Source of the DNA: Bacteroidetes bacterium 46-16
GTDB taxonomy: Bacteria > Bacteroidota > Bacteroidia > Chitinophagales > Chitinophagaceae
Assembly: GCA_001897835.1 (NCBI GenBank)
Contig: MKUN01000027.1
Span: 18,818-82,817 of the forward strand
Direction of reading: 5' to 3'
DNA: 64,000 nt
A program made the position numbers and the translations under genes. The notes under the pieces were generated by a model that saw only the letters and a list, made by a program, of their open reading frames with translations, was not told where the DNA came from and searched no databases. This document shows, piece after piece, positions 16,983 through 26,466 of the stretch; within the stretch, counting starts at the first letter, position 1, and each line of letters begins with the position of its first letter.

Positions 16983-18779
16983 TTAGTCATCAAGCTTCAA
17001 TACCGCCAGGAATGCCTCCTGCGGCACATCCACGTTGCCTATCTGGCGCATACGCTTCTTACCTGCTTTCTGCTTTTCCAGCAGCTTGCGCTTACGCGAT
17101 ATGTCACCGCCATAGCATTTGGCCGTTACGTCCTTTCTCATGGCCGATATCGTTTCTCTGGCCACTATCTTGGCGCCTATGGCAGCCTGTATGGCTATCA
17201 TGAACTGCTGGCGGGGCAATAGCTCCTTCAGTTTCGAGCATAGTTTGCGGCCAAAGTCCTGCGCGCGGCTGCGGTGTATCAGTGCGCTCAGGGCATCCAC
17301 CTTGTCGCCGTTCAGCAGTATATCCATCTTGGCTATATCGCTCTCGCGGTAGTCCAGGGGGTGGTAGTCGAAGGAGGCATAGCCCCTTGTAGATGATTTC
17401 AGTTTATCGTAGAAGTCGAATACTATTTCCGTGAGTGGCAGCTCAAATATCAGCTCCACGCGCGTAGGCGTCAGGTAGTGCTGGTTGATCAGCAGGCCGC
17501 GCTTACCAAGGCACAGGCTCATGATATTGCCTATATAGTCGGGTAATGTAATGATCTGGGCACGGATAAAAGGCTCCTCAATACGGTCCAGCCTGCTGGG
17601 GTCGGGCATCTCGCTCGGGTTATTCACCGTTACGGCCTTGTCCTTTTCACGGGTCAGGTAAGCCTTAAAGCTAACGTTGGGCACCGTAGTGATCACCGTT
17701 TGATTGAACTCGCGCTCCAGTCTTTCCTGTATGATCTCCATGTGCAGCATGCCCAGGAAGCCGCAACGGAAACCGAAGCCGAGGGCCTGCGATGTCTCTG
17801 GTTCAAAGGTCAGCGAAGCATCGTTAAGCTGCAACTTTTCCATGCACTCGCGCAGCTCTTCAAAATCATCGGTCTCCACGGGGAATATGCCTGCAAATAC
17901 CATTGGCTTCACTTCCTCGAAGCCTTTCACTACTTCCTGTGTCGGGTTCGCCACCGTAGTGATGGTATCGCCCACTTTCACCTCTTTGGCATTCTTGATG
18001 CCGGTGATGATATAACCCACATCCCCTGCGCTCACGCTCTTTTTAGGTTGCAGGCCCAGTTTCAGTACGCCCACCTCGTCAGCATAGTACTCGCCGCCGG
18101 TATGGTAAAACTTTACTTTATCACCTTTATTGATCGTGCCGTTCTTCACGCGGAAATACGCAATGATACCGCGGAACGAGTTGAACACGCTATCGAAGAT
18201 CAGGGCTTGCAGCGGCGCATCCGGGTTGCCCTTAGGGGAGGGTATACGCTCTACTACAGCTGTCATGATGTCCTCTATGCCTATGCCGCTCTTGCCGCTG
18301 GCCAGTATGATATCTTCCGGCTTGCAGCCTATCAGGTCCACTATCTGGTCGGTCACCTCGGGTATCATGGCGCCTTCCATATCTATCTTATTGATCACGG
18401 GTATGATCTCCAGGTCATTATCCAGTGCCAGGTACAGGTTGCTGATGGTCTGCGCCTGTATGCCCTGGCTGGCATCCACCAGCAGCAGTGCGCCCTCGCA
18501 GGCCGCCAGTGCACGGCTCACCTCGTAGCTGAAGTCCACATGACCGGGGGTATCTATCAGGTTCAGCACATATTTTTCGCCATTGTGCTCATAGTCCATC
18601 TGTATGGCGTGGCTCTTGATGGTAATGCCCTTCTCACGCTCCAGGTCCATATCATCCAGCACCTGCGCCTGCATATCGCGTTCGCTGATGGTTTTGGTAT
18701 GTTCCAGTAGGCGGTCGGCCAGGGTACTTTTACCATGGTCGATATGAGCTATTATGCAAAAATTTCTAATGTTTCTCAT
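16983..18779 (-). CDS. lepA: elongation factor 4 (LepA), ribosome back-translocating GTPase
   Basis: A 598-residue translational GTPase of normal LepA length. GTP-binding motifs are in place: G1 AHIDHGKST (11-19), G3 DTPGH (76-80), G4 NKID (130-133). The EF-Tu-like domain II, the EF-G-like domains III and V, and the LepA-specific C-terminal domain ([22 protein letters not shown]) follow in the expected order. EF4 rescues stalled ribosomes by reverse translocation and helps initiation and 30S assembly. The start (MRNIRNF) matches family members and lies 20 bases after a TACCTTTG promoter element, so the transcript leader is very short. It appears to be transcribed alone or with the metalloprotease gene downstream. 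Confidence 0.98.
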   Translation of the reverse strand: MRNIRNFCIIAHIDHGKSTLADRLLEHTKTISERDMQAQVLDDMDLEREKGITIKSHAIQMDYEHNGEKYVLNLIDTPGHVDFSYEVSRALAACEGALLLVDASQGIQAQTISNLYLALDNDLEIIPVINKIDMEGAMIPEVTDQIVDLIGCKPEDIILASGKSGIGIEDIMTAVVERIPSPKGNPDAPLQALIFDSVFNSFRGIIAYFRVKNGTINKGDKVKFYHTGGEYYADEVGVLKLGLQPKKSVSAGDVGYIITGIKNAKEVKVGDTITTVANPTQEVVKGFEEVKPMVFAGIFPVETDDFEELRECMEKLQLNDASLTFEPETSQALGFGFRCGFLGMLHMEIIQERLEREFNQTVITTVPNVSFKAYLTREKDKAVTVNNPSEMPDPSRLDRIEEPFIRAQIITLPDYIGNIMSLCLGKRGLLINQHYLTPTRVELIFELPLTEIVFDFYDKLKSSTRGYASFDYHPLDYRESDIAKMDILLNGDKVDALSALIHRSRAQDFGRKLCSKLKELLPRQQFMIAIQAAIGAKIVARETISAMRKDVTAKCYGGDISRKRKLLEKQKAGKKRMRQIGNVDVPQEAFLAVLKLDD

Positions 18780-18798
18780 CCTGTCTCAAAAGAGTGTG

Positions 18799-18806
18799 CA
18801 AAGGTA
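18799..18806 (-). promoter_or_regulatory. -7 promoter element of lepA
   Basis: TACCTTTG on the minus strand matches TAnnTTTG exactly, 19 bases before the lepA start codon. The -33 element is not clear. Confidence 0.65.
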
Positions 18807-18892
18807 GGGTTTTAATAGGGGAATTGACGAATTAAATAATGTGAAACTTCGTAACACAAATGCGAAACATAAAAATAACTACACCAATATCA

Positions 18893-19462
18893 TTATTCTA
18901 TTACAATATCATAGCGGGCTAGCAGACCGCTGACACCTTCAAGTGAGAATTTGGCTTTTTTAATGCGGTTGATATTGGGATCGATGATGTAACTATACGC
19001 AGTACGCAAATCTGCCTTTTCGAGCACTGTATTTTCAAAGATAGCTCCCAGCAGGTCGCAACGCTCAAAGATCGCGGCACTAAGGTCGCATTCCGTGAAA
19101 TCGGCTTCGCGTAGTTGCGTATCGTTAAACGTTATGCCCTTTAGCTTGCATTGATAAAAAGACGAGTGATCGAGCTGGCAATGCGCCAAACTAAAGGTAA
19201 GATTGAAGGGGTTACATTTGCCGAATTGCAGGCCCAGCATTTTGCAGCCAATGAACTGTACATTACGGAAAGCAGTATTCACTAATTTCAGCAGGCTAAG
19301 GTTGCAATCACTAAAAGTACATTCGGAAAAACTAAAGCCGGAGAGATCGGCATTTGAAAGGTCGCAATTGTTAAAAGTGCAGTGCTCATAATCTCCTTTC
19401 ACCAAAGGCTGTTCCTTAAGATCGATCTTGTCAAAGGTCTTATCCAGTATATAATCTTCCAT
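18893..19462 (-). CDS. pentapeptide-repeat protein
   Basis: A 189-residue pentapeptide-repeat protein that should fold as a right-handed quadrilateral beta helix. Repeats of the A(D/N)LXX type run through most of the chain: CDLSNADLSGFSFSECTF, CKLKGITFNDTQLREADF, CDLSAAIFERCDLLGAIF, LEKADLRTAYSY. Central Leu or Phe at every fifth position is clear and Cys is frequent at the face positions. Related proteins include the Qnr/MfpA DNA-mimics that protect gyrase, but many have no known role, so I do not assign one. I chose the start MEDYILDKTF because it is preceded by an AGGCAAGGGAA purine run; an ATG ten codons upstream is possible. It is divergent from the TonB-receptor gene, 56 bases away. Confidence 0.85.
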   Translation of the reverse strand: MEDYILDKTFDKIDLKEQPLVKGDYEHCTFNNCDLSNADLSGFSFSECTFSDCNLSLLKLVNTAFRNVQFIGCKMLGLQFGKCNPFNLTFSLAHCQLDHSSFYQCKLKGITFNDTQLREADFTECDLSAAIFERCDLLGAIFENTVLEKADLRTAYSYIIDPNINRIKKAKFSLEGVSGLLARYDIVIE

Positions 19463-19518
19463 TTCCCTTGCCTGCTTTATACAAGCGTACAAGTTAGCAT
19501 TTTCCCTATTAAAATATT

Positions 19519-21945
19519 ATGTTTAAGCTACAAAGCTTATGTATGCGTACAGCCCTGGTTCTTATAATATTTTGCATGTATTGCAGCCTGTCTTTTGCAC
19601 AGGTTACGCAGCGCGTGCGCGGTACGGTCACGGATAAAGAATCACATGTGCCGCTGCCGGGGGTGTCGGTATCCTTCCCTGGGCTTGAAAATAAACCCGG
19701 TGCTGTAACAGATGATAAAGGACAGTTCGTTATCGATAATGTGCCCGTGGGCAAGCATGCCATCCATGTAAGCTATGTGGGCTATAAAGATATAGACATC
19801 AGCGATGTACTGGTGACCTCGGGCAAAGAAGTGCTGCTGCCACTGGAACTGGAAGAATCGGCCACGAAAATGCAGGAGGTAGTGATCAGTGCTAAAAAGG
19901 AGCACATCAATGATATGGCCCTCGTAAGCACCAAAACCTTTGATGTGCAGGAGACAGAACGTTATGCAGGCAGCCGTTCAGACCCAGCCCGTATGGCCTC
20001 GAACTTTGCCGGGGTACAGGGGGGCGATGATTCAAGAAATGATATCGTAGTGCGGGGCAATTCGCCGCAGGGTGTATTGTGGCGGCTGGAGGATATAGAT
20101 ATACCCAACCCCAACCACTTTGCCGTACCGGGTACGAGCGGAGGCCCCGTAAGCATGCTGAACAGCAAAACACTTGGCAACAGCGATTTTTTCACCGGGG
20201 CATTCCCCGCAGAATATGGCAATTCCACCGCAGGCGTCTTTGACCTAAAGTTCCGTAACGGCAATAGCGAGCGCTACGAGACCACAGCACAACTTGGTTT
20301 CCTGGGTACAGAACTGGCTGCAGAAGGGCCGATATCCCGCAAAAGCGGCTCATCATTCCTCATCACCTACCGCTACTCTACCCTGAAGCTATTTGAAGGC
20401 CTGCATATAAAAATTGGTACCAGCTCCGTACCTACTTACCAGGATGCATCCTTCAAACTGAACTTTCCGCTGGGCAAGAAGGCCAATCTTGCTTTCTTCG
20501 GGCTTGGGGGGCTGAGCAGTGTTGATCTTATAGTGAGCGATAAGACCACACCACCCGACGAACTCTATGGCGAATCGGACCGCGACCAGTATTTCCACTC
20601 CAATACCGGGGTAGTGGGTGCAGCATTCAGTTATATCATCAACCAGGGTACCTATACTAAAATAGTGATAGGCGAAACAGGTAATGAAATAGGCGCGCAC
20701 CATGACAAGGTATTCCGTAATGTCAATTATGCCGTGGATTCGCTTAAAAGTATTTTGGACTATACCTTCGGCACCACAGCTACGGTGGCCCACTGGTACA
20801 TCAATAAAAAGATGGGTGCACAGCATACGCTGAAAGCCGGGCTGGTAAATGACCTTTATCACCTGGACCTGCTGGACAGCAGCCGCCAGTACCCGCCTAC
20901 CCGGCAGGACTGGCAGCACAGGGAAGACTTCAAAGGCAATACCGACCTGCTGCAGGCATATGTGCAATATAAATTCCGGCCCAGTGACGCACTTACTTTT
21001 ACCGCCGGGATACACGGCATGTATTTAACACATAATGGATCTAAGGCCCTCGAGCCAAGGGCGGGCATCAAATGGCAGCCGGGCAGATCCAACACCATAA
21101 CATTGGGCTATGGCCTGCACAGCCAGGTACAGCCCTTATATCAATACTTTGCCCACCTGCCCGCAAATGCTGCCAGCTATATGCACAACTATAACGTTGA
21201 TTTTACACGCAGCCATCATATTGTAGCCGGTTACGATCACCGTTTCTCGCGCACTGTGCACGTAAATACTGAAGTGTATTACCAATACCTGTTCAACATA
21301 CCTGTTGAGACCCGGGCAGGTTCATCATTTTCCGCCATCAACCAGGGCTCAGGTTTCGACAGGTCATTCCCCGACGTATTGCAAAATACAGGGACAGGAT
21401 ATAATTACGGACTTGAACTCACAGTAGAGAAGAGTTTCAGTCATGGCTATTATATACTCTTCTCAGGAGCTGTGTATGATTCGAAAGCCAAAGGAAATGA
21501 CGGTATATATCGCAATACCGACTTTAACAACCACTATGCACTGAACGTGCTTGGCGGCTATGAACTAAAGTTGGGTAAGAACAGTACTCTGATAACAGGA
21601 GCAAAAGTGACTTATACAGGTGGGCGCCTGTATTCCCCACCCGATACTGCAGCATCTAATGCCACTGGAGACTTTATCGTAGTCGACAGTTTAAGGAATA
21701 CCCTGCAATTCCCCGCCTACTTCAGGACCGATGTAAAACTGGGCGTACGCATAAACGGCAAAAAAGTAAGCCACGAGATAGCACTCGACCTGGTGAATAT
21801 AACAGGACAGAAAAATCTTTTATCACTTACTTATAGCTCAGATGCTGCAGCGCAGGGGCAAGATCCCTTCCTGAAACAATACCAACTGGGCTTCTTACCC
21901 CTGTTCTACTACAGGCTCGATTTTGGTTTTGGGAAAAAGAAATAG
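19519..21945 (+). CDS. TonB-dependent receptor with carboxypeptidase-regulatory-like domain
   Basis: An 808-residue outer-membrane receptor. A signal peptide ends at SLSFAQ (about residue 28); MRTALV, eight codons in, is an alternative start. Residues 30-120 are the CarboxypepD_reg-like domain (RVRGTVTDKESHVPLPGVSV, SYVGYKDIDISDV). The plug (about 125-240) contains SRSDPARMASNFAGVQGGDD and VVRGNSPQGVLWRLEDIDIP, and the barrel ends in YYRLDFGFGKKK. It has no SusD-like partner and differs clearly from the receptor at 1.2-3.5 kb: its plug lacks the His-rich loops. The substrate is unknown. It is a single-gene unit, divergent from the pentapeptide-repeat gene and convergent with the phospholipase D-like gene. 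Confidence 0.9.
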   Translation: MFKLQSLCMRTALVLIIFCMYCSLSFAQVTQRVRGTVTDKESHVPLPGVSVSFPGLENKPGAVTDDKGQFVIDNVPVGKHAIHVSYVGYKDIDISDVLVTSGKEVLLPLELEESATKMQEVVISAKKEHINDMALVSTKTFDVQETERYAGSRSDPARMASNFAGVQGGDDSRNDIVVRGNSPQGVLWRLEDIDIPNPNHFAVPGTSGGPVSMLNSKTLGNSDFFTGAFPAEYGNSTAGVFDLKFRNGNSERYETTAQLGFLGTELAAEGPISRKSGSSFLITYRYSTLKLFEGLHIKIGTSSVPTYQDASFKLNFPLGKKANLAFFGLGGLSSVDLIVSDKTTPPDELYGESDRDQYFHSNTGVVGAAFSYIINQGTYTKIVIGETGNEIGAHHDKVFRNVNYAVDSLKSILDYTFGTTATVAHWYINKKMGAQHTLKAGLVNDLYHLDLLDSSRQYPPTRQDWQHREDFKGNTDLLQAYVQYKFRPSDALTFTAGIHGMYLTHNGSKALEPRAGIKWQPGRSNTITLGYGLHSQVQPLYQYFAHLPANAASYMHNYNVDFTRSHHIVAGYDHRFSRTVHVNTEVYYQYLFNIPVETRAGSSFSAINQGSGFDRSFPDVLQNTGTGYNYGLELTVEKSFSHGYYILFSGAVYDSKAKGNDGIYRNTDFNNHYALNVLGGYELKLGKNSTLITGAKVTYTGGRLYSPPDTAASNATGDFIVVDSLRNTLQFPAYFRTDVKLGVRINGKKVSHEIALDLVNITGQKNLLSLTYSSDAAAQGQDPFLKQYQLGFLPLFYYRLDFGFGKKK

Positions 21946-21963
21946 CCTCTGTATTGGCTATTT
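21940..21963. terminator. weak bidirectional terminator
   Basis: AAATAGCC and GGCTATTT form an 8-bp stem around an 8-base loop, with A/T runs on both sides, between two convergent genes. It overlaps the last codons of the TonB-receptor gene. Confidence 0.45.
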
Positions 21964-21980
21964 AAATACCGCTCTCTTGC

Positions 21981-23390
21981 CTAATCGACCCTGATCAGCT
22001 TGCTTGTATAATGCTGACCACCCATAGCGCAATGGACAAAATACACGCCCGCAACTGGTGGCTCAAATGAATAGACGTGCTTACCTGCCTGCTGTACTTC
22101 ATTCTTTACAACTGTCTTAACTATCTGCCCGTATAAATTTGTCACAGATATACTTACCGGCGCTGTGCTGCTTAAAGCATAAGCAATATTGAAAACATCA
22201 CTGGAAGGATTGGGATAGACCATGAGCATATTTCCCGTCTGTGTCGTTTCTTTTACTGAAGTAACACAACCGGGCTGCGGAAGCAATGTACCGCCAAAAG
22301 CATAAAAGTTGCTGTAAAAAGACTGGTAGTAAATATTGGCTACGGTATCGCTATGTATCACCACGGCATTCTCATCATTCTGGGTATTGGCTGATAAACT
22401 CCAATTATGTGAACCTGTTTCTACCATAGGGTCTGAACAGGCATCGGAAGGATCAATGATCACAAATTTGTTATGGTAAATACCAGTGCCGTTATAGGAT
22501 ATGAAATTGCTGCCCAGGCCGCTGGTAAAGGTGCCGTATGGTGAATACGAATCGCTGAATGAATCATCAATACCGGCTACATATACGCCTGCATTCTTAC
22601 GGTTCATTATCGCAGTGGCATCGGCCTGGTAGGTGAAGCTATACATACCAAAATACAGGTCGGTATTGGCAGAGTTAATGGTGTTAATGATATGCGAATT
22701 AGTGTTATCGGATGGGCTGAAATACAATTCTACCTGGTGCCCGTCTATATAAAAGTTGTGTAAGCCGAGATCATTTTTATCAGGTCCGAATTTCGCATTT
22801 GCTGCATTCGGCGTAGCACCGGTGCTCCCCCACATCAGGTTGAATTCATTAGTATAAGCACGGGCAATAGCTGAATCCTGCAAAAAGACGACATTGTTGA
22901 AATCGGTATTGAACTGTTGTGCGCTCCAGTTCATAGAGCCTGTATAAACCACCGCATCGTCAGGATCGGCAGAGTAGGCGTCTATGATCACTACCTTATT
23001 ATGCATGATACCGTATCCCTGACTGGTGGGACTGCCCAGTGTGGGTATTGCGGCGTTAAGATGTGAAAGGCCTGAATTGGATGAGCTGCCATCATATATC
23101 CAGCGCACCTGCACACCACGGGCAAGGGCATCATTTACCGCACCTGCTATATCCGCATAAGAAGTACTGTAGGAGAAATTATACATGGCTATATCAAGAG
23201 TATATTTTGCCCTGTTGATATAGGCTACTACCGTATCGGATATATGAGTGGAATAAACGGCGGGAACGGCTGTGGCGACAGAATTATCGACCGGGTGGTT
23301 AAAGTATATCTTTATCTTATCGCCTGCTTTTGACACCACTGCCATACTCAGCAAATAAAGACAGGCAGCTAAACGTATATATTTTCTCAT
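21981..23390 (-). CDS. secreted phospholipase D-like (HKD) protein with T9SS sorting domain
   Basis: A 469-residue exported protein. After a signal peptide ending near residue 22 (SKAG) come two phospholipase D-type domains, each with the HxK(x4)D signature: H130-K132-D137 in YGIMHNKVVIID and H306-K308-D313 in IYHNKFVIID. Each is followed by the family's 'TGSxNWS' strand. The two HKD sites should form one active site for phosphodiester hydrolysis by a phospho-histidine intermediate; the substrate may be phospholipid or nucleic acid. Residues about 385-469 are a T9SS C-terminal domain (VYPNPSSDVFNIAY to AGVYFVHC), so the enzyme should be surface-attached or released. Extracellular HKD proteins of this layout are often annotated as nucleases or phospholipases without proof. 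Confidence 0.9.
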   Translation of the reverse strand: MRKYIRLAACLYLLSMAVVSKAGDKIKIYFNHPVDNSVATAVPAVYSTHISDTVVAYINRAKYTLDIAMYNFSYSTSYADIAGAVNDALARGVQVRWIYDGSSSNSGLSHLNAAIPTLGSPTSQGYGIMHNKVVIIDAYSADPDDAVVYTGSMNWSAQQFNTDFNNVVFLQDSAIARAYTNEFNLMWGSTGATPNAANAKFGPDKNDLGLHNFYIDGHQVELYFSPSDNTNSHIINTINSANTDLYFGMYSFTYQADATAIMNRKNAGVYVAGIDDSFSDSYSPYGTFTSGLGSNFISYNGTGIYHNKFVIIDPSDACSDPMVETGSHNWSLSANTQNDENAVVIHSDTVANIYYQSFYSNFYAFGGTLLPQPGCVTSVKETTQTGNMLMVYPNPSSDVFNIAYALSSTAPVSISVTNLYGQIVKTVVKNEVQQAGKHVYSFEPPVAGVYFVHCAMGGQHYTSKLIRVD

Positions 23391-23485
23391 TACACTTTTT
23401 ATCAGCCTGTGAAATTACTGAAATAATGTGATAGCGCCCCTTGTATTGAAGATGAATAAAATGCTAACAATTCATTGCAGGCTTG

Positions 23486-23507
23486 TGGTATGGTCTTTTA
23501 GCATATA
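23486..23507 (+). promoter_or_regulatory. promoter-like motif shared with the 10.6-kb small protein gene
   Basis: TGGTATGGTCTTTTAGC followed by ATATA lies 21 bases before the start codon and matches the element at 10607-10629 at all but a few positions. The shared core is GGTAYGGTCTTTTWGC. Confidence 0.5.
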
Positions 23508-23528
23508 GTGTAAACAAAAAAGATCATC

Positions 23529-23882
23529 ATGCGAAACAAAGAAGAAGAAAAACAAAACGCGAAAAACAGTAAAGTGGCTGAAAACCATAGTGAAGAAAAA
23601 CAGAAAAAAGGCAAACATAACTCAGCGTTGTATGCTGCCAGCATGGGTCGCAGTGCCAGTGCACAGGTATCGCACCACAGCGACAGGGATCTTGCGAATA
23701 CAGGCACGAATATATCTTACGAAGGGGCCACGGCACCCGGCGCAGGAGGCTCTGCAGGAACAGGTTATACATCAGGTAAAGAAGGTGTGGATGAACGCAT
23801 CAATACTGACTCAGACTATGATAAGGCAAGGATAGAAAAACCTACAAAGAATAAAGATAAAGAGCCGGGTAAAAAGAAATAG
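23529..23882 (+). CDS. small highly hydrophilic protein, unknown function
   Basis: A 117-residue protein that I do not recognise. It has no signal peptide or membrane segment. The N terminus is dominated by Glu, Lys, Asn and Gln (MRNKEEEKQNAKNSK), the middle by Gly, Ala and Ser (GATAPGAGGSAGTGYTSG) and the end by Lys (KPTKNKDKEPGKKK), so it is probably disordered. It resembles the 83-residue protein at 10.6 kb in character and shares an unusual upstream motif with it, which suggests a common stress or stationary-phase regulon. The ATG is the first in frame and lies 21 bases after that motif. A clear terminator follows directly. Confidence 0.7.
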   Translation: MRNKEEEKQNAKNSKVAENHSEEKQKKGKHNSALYAASMGRSASAQVSHHSDRDLANTGTNISYEGATAPGAGGSAGTGYTSGKEGVDERINTDSDYDKARIEKPTKNKDKEPGKKK

Positions 23883-23887
23883 AAAAT

Positions 23888-23917
23888 AAAAATGGCTGCC
23901 TTTCGGCAGCCATTTTT
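23888..23917 (+). terminator. intrinsic terminator
   Basis: AAAAATGGCTGCC-TTTC-GGCAGCCATTTTT, a 13-bp stem with flanking A/T runs, lies between the small protein gene and the convergent lipoamide dehydrogenase gene and can serve both strands. The same stem core recurs after rplQ. Confidence 0.9.
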
Positions 23918-23940
23918 GATATTTAAGTCTATAAACTTTC

Positions 23941-25347
23941 CTAGAGGTGTATCGCCTCGCCCAATGCTACTTCGATAGCATCTTTTACACTTTCGCTCAT
24001 GGTAGGGTGCGGGTGAATGCTGTCGAGCACTTCCTGCCATGTGGTCTCCAGTTTGCGGGCCACAACGGTTTCGGTGATCATTTCGGTAACATTGGCACCA
24101 ATCATATGTGTTCCCAGCCATTCGCCGTATTTGGCATCGAAGATCACTTTTACAAAACCTTCGGTAGCACCTGCAGCGCTGGCTTTGCCTGATGCGGAGA
24201 ATGGGAAACGGCCTACTTTCACCTCATAACCCGCTTCTTTGGCCTGTTTTTCCGTAAGGCCTACAGAAGCTATTTCGGGCGAGCAATAAGTACAGCCCGG
24301 TATATTGCCCATGTCCATTGGCTCGGGCACATGGTGATACTTGCCTTCTTTATTAGCTATGGCTTCCACGCAAATGATACCTGCTTTCGATGCTACGTGC
24401 GCCAGCGCGGGACCGGGCACTATATCGCCTATGGCATAAATACCCTCTACATTTGTTTTATAATATTTATCGACGAGCACTTTGCCCTTGTCGGTTTTTA
24501 CACCGGCGGCTTCCAGGCCAATGTTCTCGATATTTGCACTTATACCTACTGCACTTAATACGATATCGGCTTCCAGTGTTATCTCGCCGTCCTTAGTTTT
24601 CACCGTAGCTTTTACACCTTTGCCTGAAGTGTCCACTTTCTCAACAGAAGCATTGGTCATTATTTCCAGGCCTTTCTTTTTAAAGCTGCGTTCCAGTTCT
24701 TTCGAAACATCATCATCCTCAACAGGTACAATGCGCGGCATAAATTCCACAATGGTGACCTTGGTACCCAGGCTATTGTAGAAATAGGCGAACTCTACAC
24801 CTATAGCGCCTGAGCCCACCACGATCATGCTTTTAGGCTGCTGGGGCAGCACCATGGCATCGCGGTAGCCGATCACCTTCTTGCCATCAATAGGCAGGTT
24901 GGGCAACTGGCGACTGCGGGCACCTGTGGCAAGTATCAGGTGCTTAGCCTGGTGTACAGTGGTCTTACCATCTGTGCCGGTAACTTCCAGTTCCTTTTTG
25001 GCATTGAGCTTGCCCATACCCATGATCACGTCTATCTTGTTCTTACGCATCAGGAACTGGACACCTTTACTCATTTTATCGGCAACCCCGCGGCTGCGCT
25101 TTACCACGGCCGGGAAATCAGGCGCAAAATCTTTGGCCTGTATACCATAATCGGCAGCATGGCTGAAATATTCATAAACGTTTGCTGTCTTCAGCAAAGC
25201 CTTAGTGGGTATGCAACCCCAGTTGAGACAGATGCCGCCAAGGCTTTCTTTTTCAACGATAGCGGTTTTAAAACCCAATTGTGATGCACGGATAGCAGCC
25301 ACATAACCGCCGGGACCACTACCTACAACAATTACATCATATGCCAT
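23941..25347 (-). CDS. lpdA: dihydrolipoyl dehydrogenase (E3)
   Basis: A 468-residue flavoprotein that re-oxidises the dihydrolipoyl groups of 2-oxoacid dehydrogenase complexes and the glycine cleavage system, reducing NAD+. The FAD-binding GSGPGGY is at residues 9-15, the redox disulfide GGICLNWGCIP gives Cys40 and Cys45, a second Rossmann motif (VVGSGAIGVEFA) binds NAD, and the C-terminal His-Glu pair lies in HPHPTMSE, which completes the partner subunit's active site. Length is normal. No E1 or E2 gene is adjacent, so this E3 may serve more than one complex. A TACATTTG promoter element is about 44 bases upstream. Confidence 0.96.
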   Translation of the reverse strand: MAYDVIVVGSGPGGYVAAIRASQLGFKTAIVEKESLGGICLNWGCIPTKALLKTANVYEYFSHAADYGIQAKDFAPDFPAVVKRSRGVADKMSKGVQFLMRKNKIDVIMGMGKLNAKKELEVTGTDGKTTVHQAKHLILATGARSRQLPNLPIDGKKVIGYRDAMVLPQQPKSMIVVGSGAIGVEFAYFYNSLGTKVTIVEFMPRIVPVEDDDVSKELERSFKKKGLEIMTNASVEKVDTSGKGVKATVKTKDGEITLEADIVLSAVGISANIENIGLEAAGVKTDKGKVLVDKYYKTNVEGIYAIGDIVPGPALAHVASKAGIICVEAIANKEGKYHHVPEPMDMGNIPGCTYCSPEIASVGLTEKQAKEAGYEVKVGRFPFSASGKASAAGATEGFVKVIFDAKYGEWLGTHMIGANVTEMITETVVARKLETTWQEVLDSIHPHPTMSESVKDAIEVALGEAIHL

Positions 25348-25390
25348 AAAATGGAAATAATTTAAATGGTTAAATGCGTGATAGAACCCG

Positions 25391-25398
25391 CAAATGTA
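25391..25398 (-). promoter_or_regulatory. -7 promoter element of lpdA
   Basis: TACATTTG on the minus strand matches TAnnTTTG, 43 bases before the lpdA start codon. The remaining spacer to 25537 shows no gene. Confidence 0.55.
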
Positions 25399-25537
25399 GT
25401 AAAAAGGTGTTAATTGGTAATTGTGTAATGGTAATTGCTATACGGGTCTCGGCAAAGGGGGATTACGGCAAATAATATATGACGAAAAAAGACGGCAGAA
25501 TGATCCGCCGCCTCTTCATCTAACCAAAAGCACCTGG

Positions 25538-25741
25538 CTAACTGAGCTGGCCGTTTGCAGCCGCCCTGTGGCCTTTATGCTTGTGGTTAAATAAATGTTT
25601 TACGACATGGGCATCTTCTTCTAGCCCTTCTGCAGCTTCTGCACCTTTCGCTTTAAGATATTGATACAAGCGAAGGGCAGGATAGTAGGCTACTGTTGCA
25701 CCCAAAGCTACCAAACCGATAATTCTCCAATAATTTTTCAT
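25538..25741 (-). CDS. small single-pass membrane protein, unknown function
   Basis: A 67-residue protein with one likely membrane segment at about residues 5-22 (WRIIGLVALGATVAYYPAL), followed by a charged tail with several histidines (VVKHLFNHKHKGHRAA). I do not recognise it. It is transcribed alone between lpdA and the VOC-protein gene. A stretch about 27 bases upstream (TGGCCTGGTTTTTTAA on the minus strand) is a weak match to the motif in front of the two small hydrophilic protein genes, so it might belong to the same regulon. That match is imperfect and could be chance. Confidence 0.6.
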   Translation of the reverse strand: MKNYWRIIGLVALGATVAYYPALRLYQYLKAKGAEAAEGLEEDAHVVKHLFNHKHKGHRAAANGQLS

Positions 25742-25792
25742 AGTTCTGATTTTTTACTTAACAAGTTTTAAAAAACCAGGCCACGAAGTTGG

Positions 25793-26182
25793 TTACAAAC
25801 CTATTTTAACATTAGGAGCGGTAGTGGGCCACCATGTATTGCCAAAGGGATCTATGATGCCGCAACTGCGGCCATATCCCATATCGGCCGGTGGCATTAT
25901 GAATGTGGCACCATTTGCCAATGCTTTAGTATACGTTTCATCAGCATTCGCTACATACACGAACATACCGGCAGTACATGGCCCGAACTGGTCCGTAGCA
26001 TCGGCGTACATGATCATGCTATCGCCGATTTGCAGTTCTGCATGTGCAATGGTGTGTTCATTGCGCATGACTTTATATTTTTCCGTTGCACCAAAAACCT
26101 CTTTAATAAATGCCGTGAATGCTGTAGCATCTTTGATAATGATATAGGGCATCACTTGTTGGTAATCTTCAGGTATATTCAT
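25793..26182 (-). CDS. VOC-family (glyoxalase/PhnB-like) protein
   Basis: A 129-residue vicinal-oxygen-chelate protein with the two beta-alpha-beta-beta-beta modules of the fold: residues 5-60 (VMPYIIIKDATAFTAFIKEV, HAELQIGDSMIMYAD) and 65-125 (GMFVYVANADETYTKALANG, CGIIDPFGNTWWPTT). The ending 'DPFGNxW' is typical of the PhnB/glyoxalase-like group. These proteins are single-domain dimers. Some bind metal and isomerise or detoxify small molecules, while others bind antibiotics; the substrate cannot be told here. It is a single gene. The 284 bases upstream, to the oxidoreductase cluster, show no coding sequence I can support. Confidence 0.85.
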   Translation of the reverse strand: MNIPEDYQQVMPYIIIKDATAFTAFIKEVFGATEKYKVMRNEHTIAHAELQIGDSMIMYADATDQFGPCTAGMFVYVANADETYTKALANGATFIMPPADMGYGRSCGIIDPFGNTWWPTTAPNVKIGL

Positions 26183-26466
26183 GATTTAAAAAATTAAAAA
26201 AGTCAAAAAAAGTTTAGGCCTTGTCAAGCGTTTTAAACAACGGCCTTCCTCAGCATCTTTGATCAATATTCCTAACCGCTTTTTTGTCCTGCCCCTCACA
26301 GGTGACAGCAGGCATGTAGTAAAGTTAAGAAAGCTCTGAGTTCACACATATTACTTGCCCAAATGTTTTGAATAGTTCAAAAATTGCTATATTAGTATGA
26401 TGCTGCCGGGCAATTAACAGGTACCCGACATTTTCCGGATCTCATTTCTTAAAACAGGAACAGACA

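Noticed and set aside
17700..18710. A 336-codon plus-strand frame opposite lepA
   Set aside because: lepA on the minus strand is certain; the antisense translation is rich in His, Leu and Tyr with no domain and no start signal.
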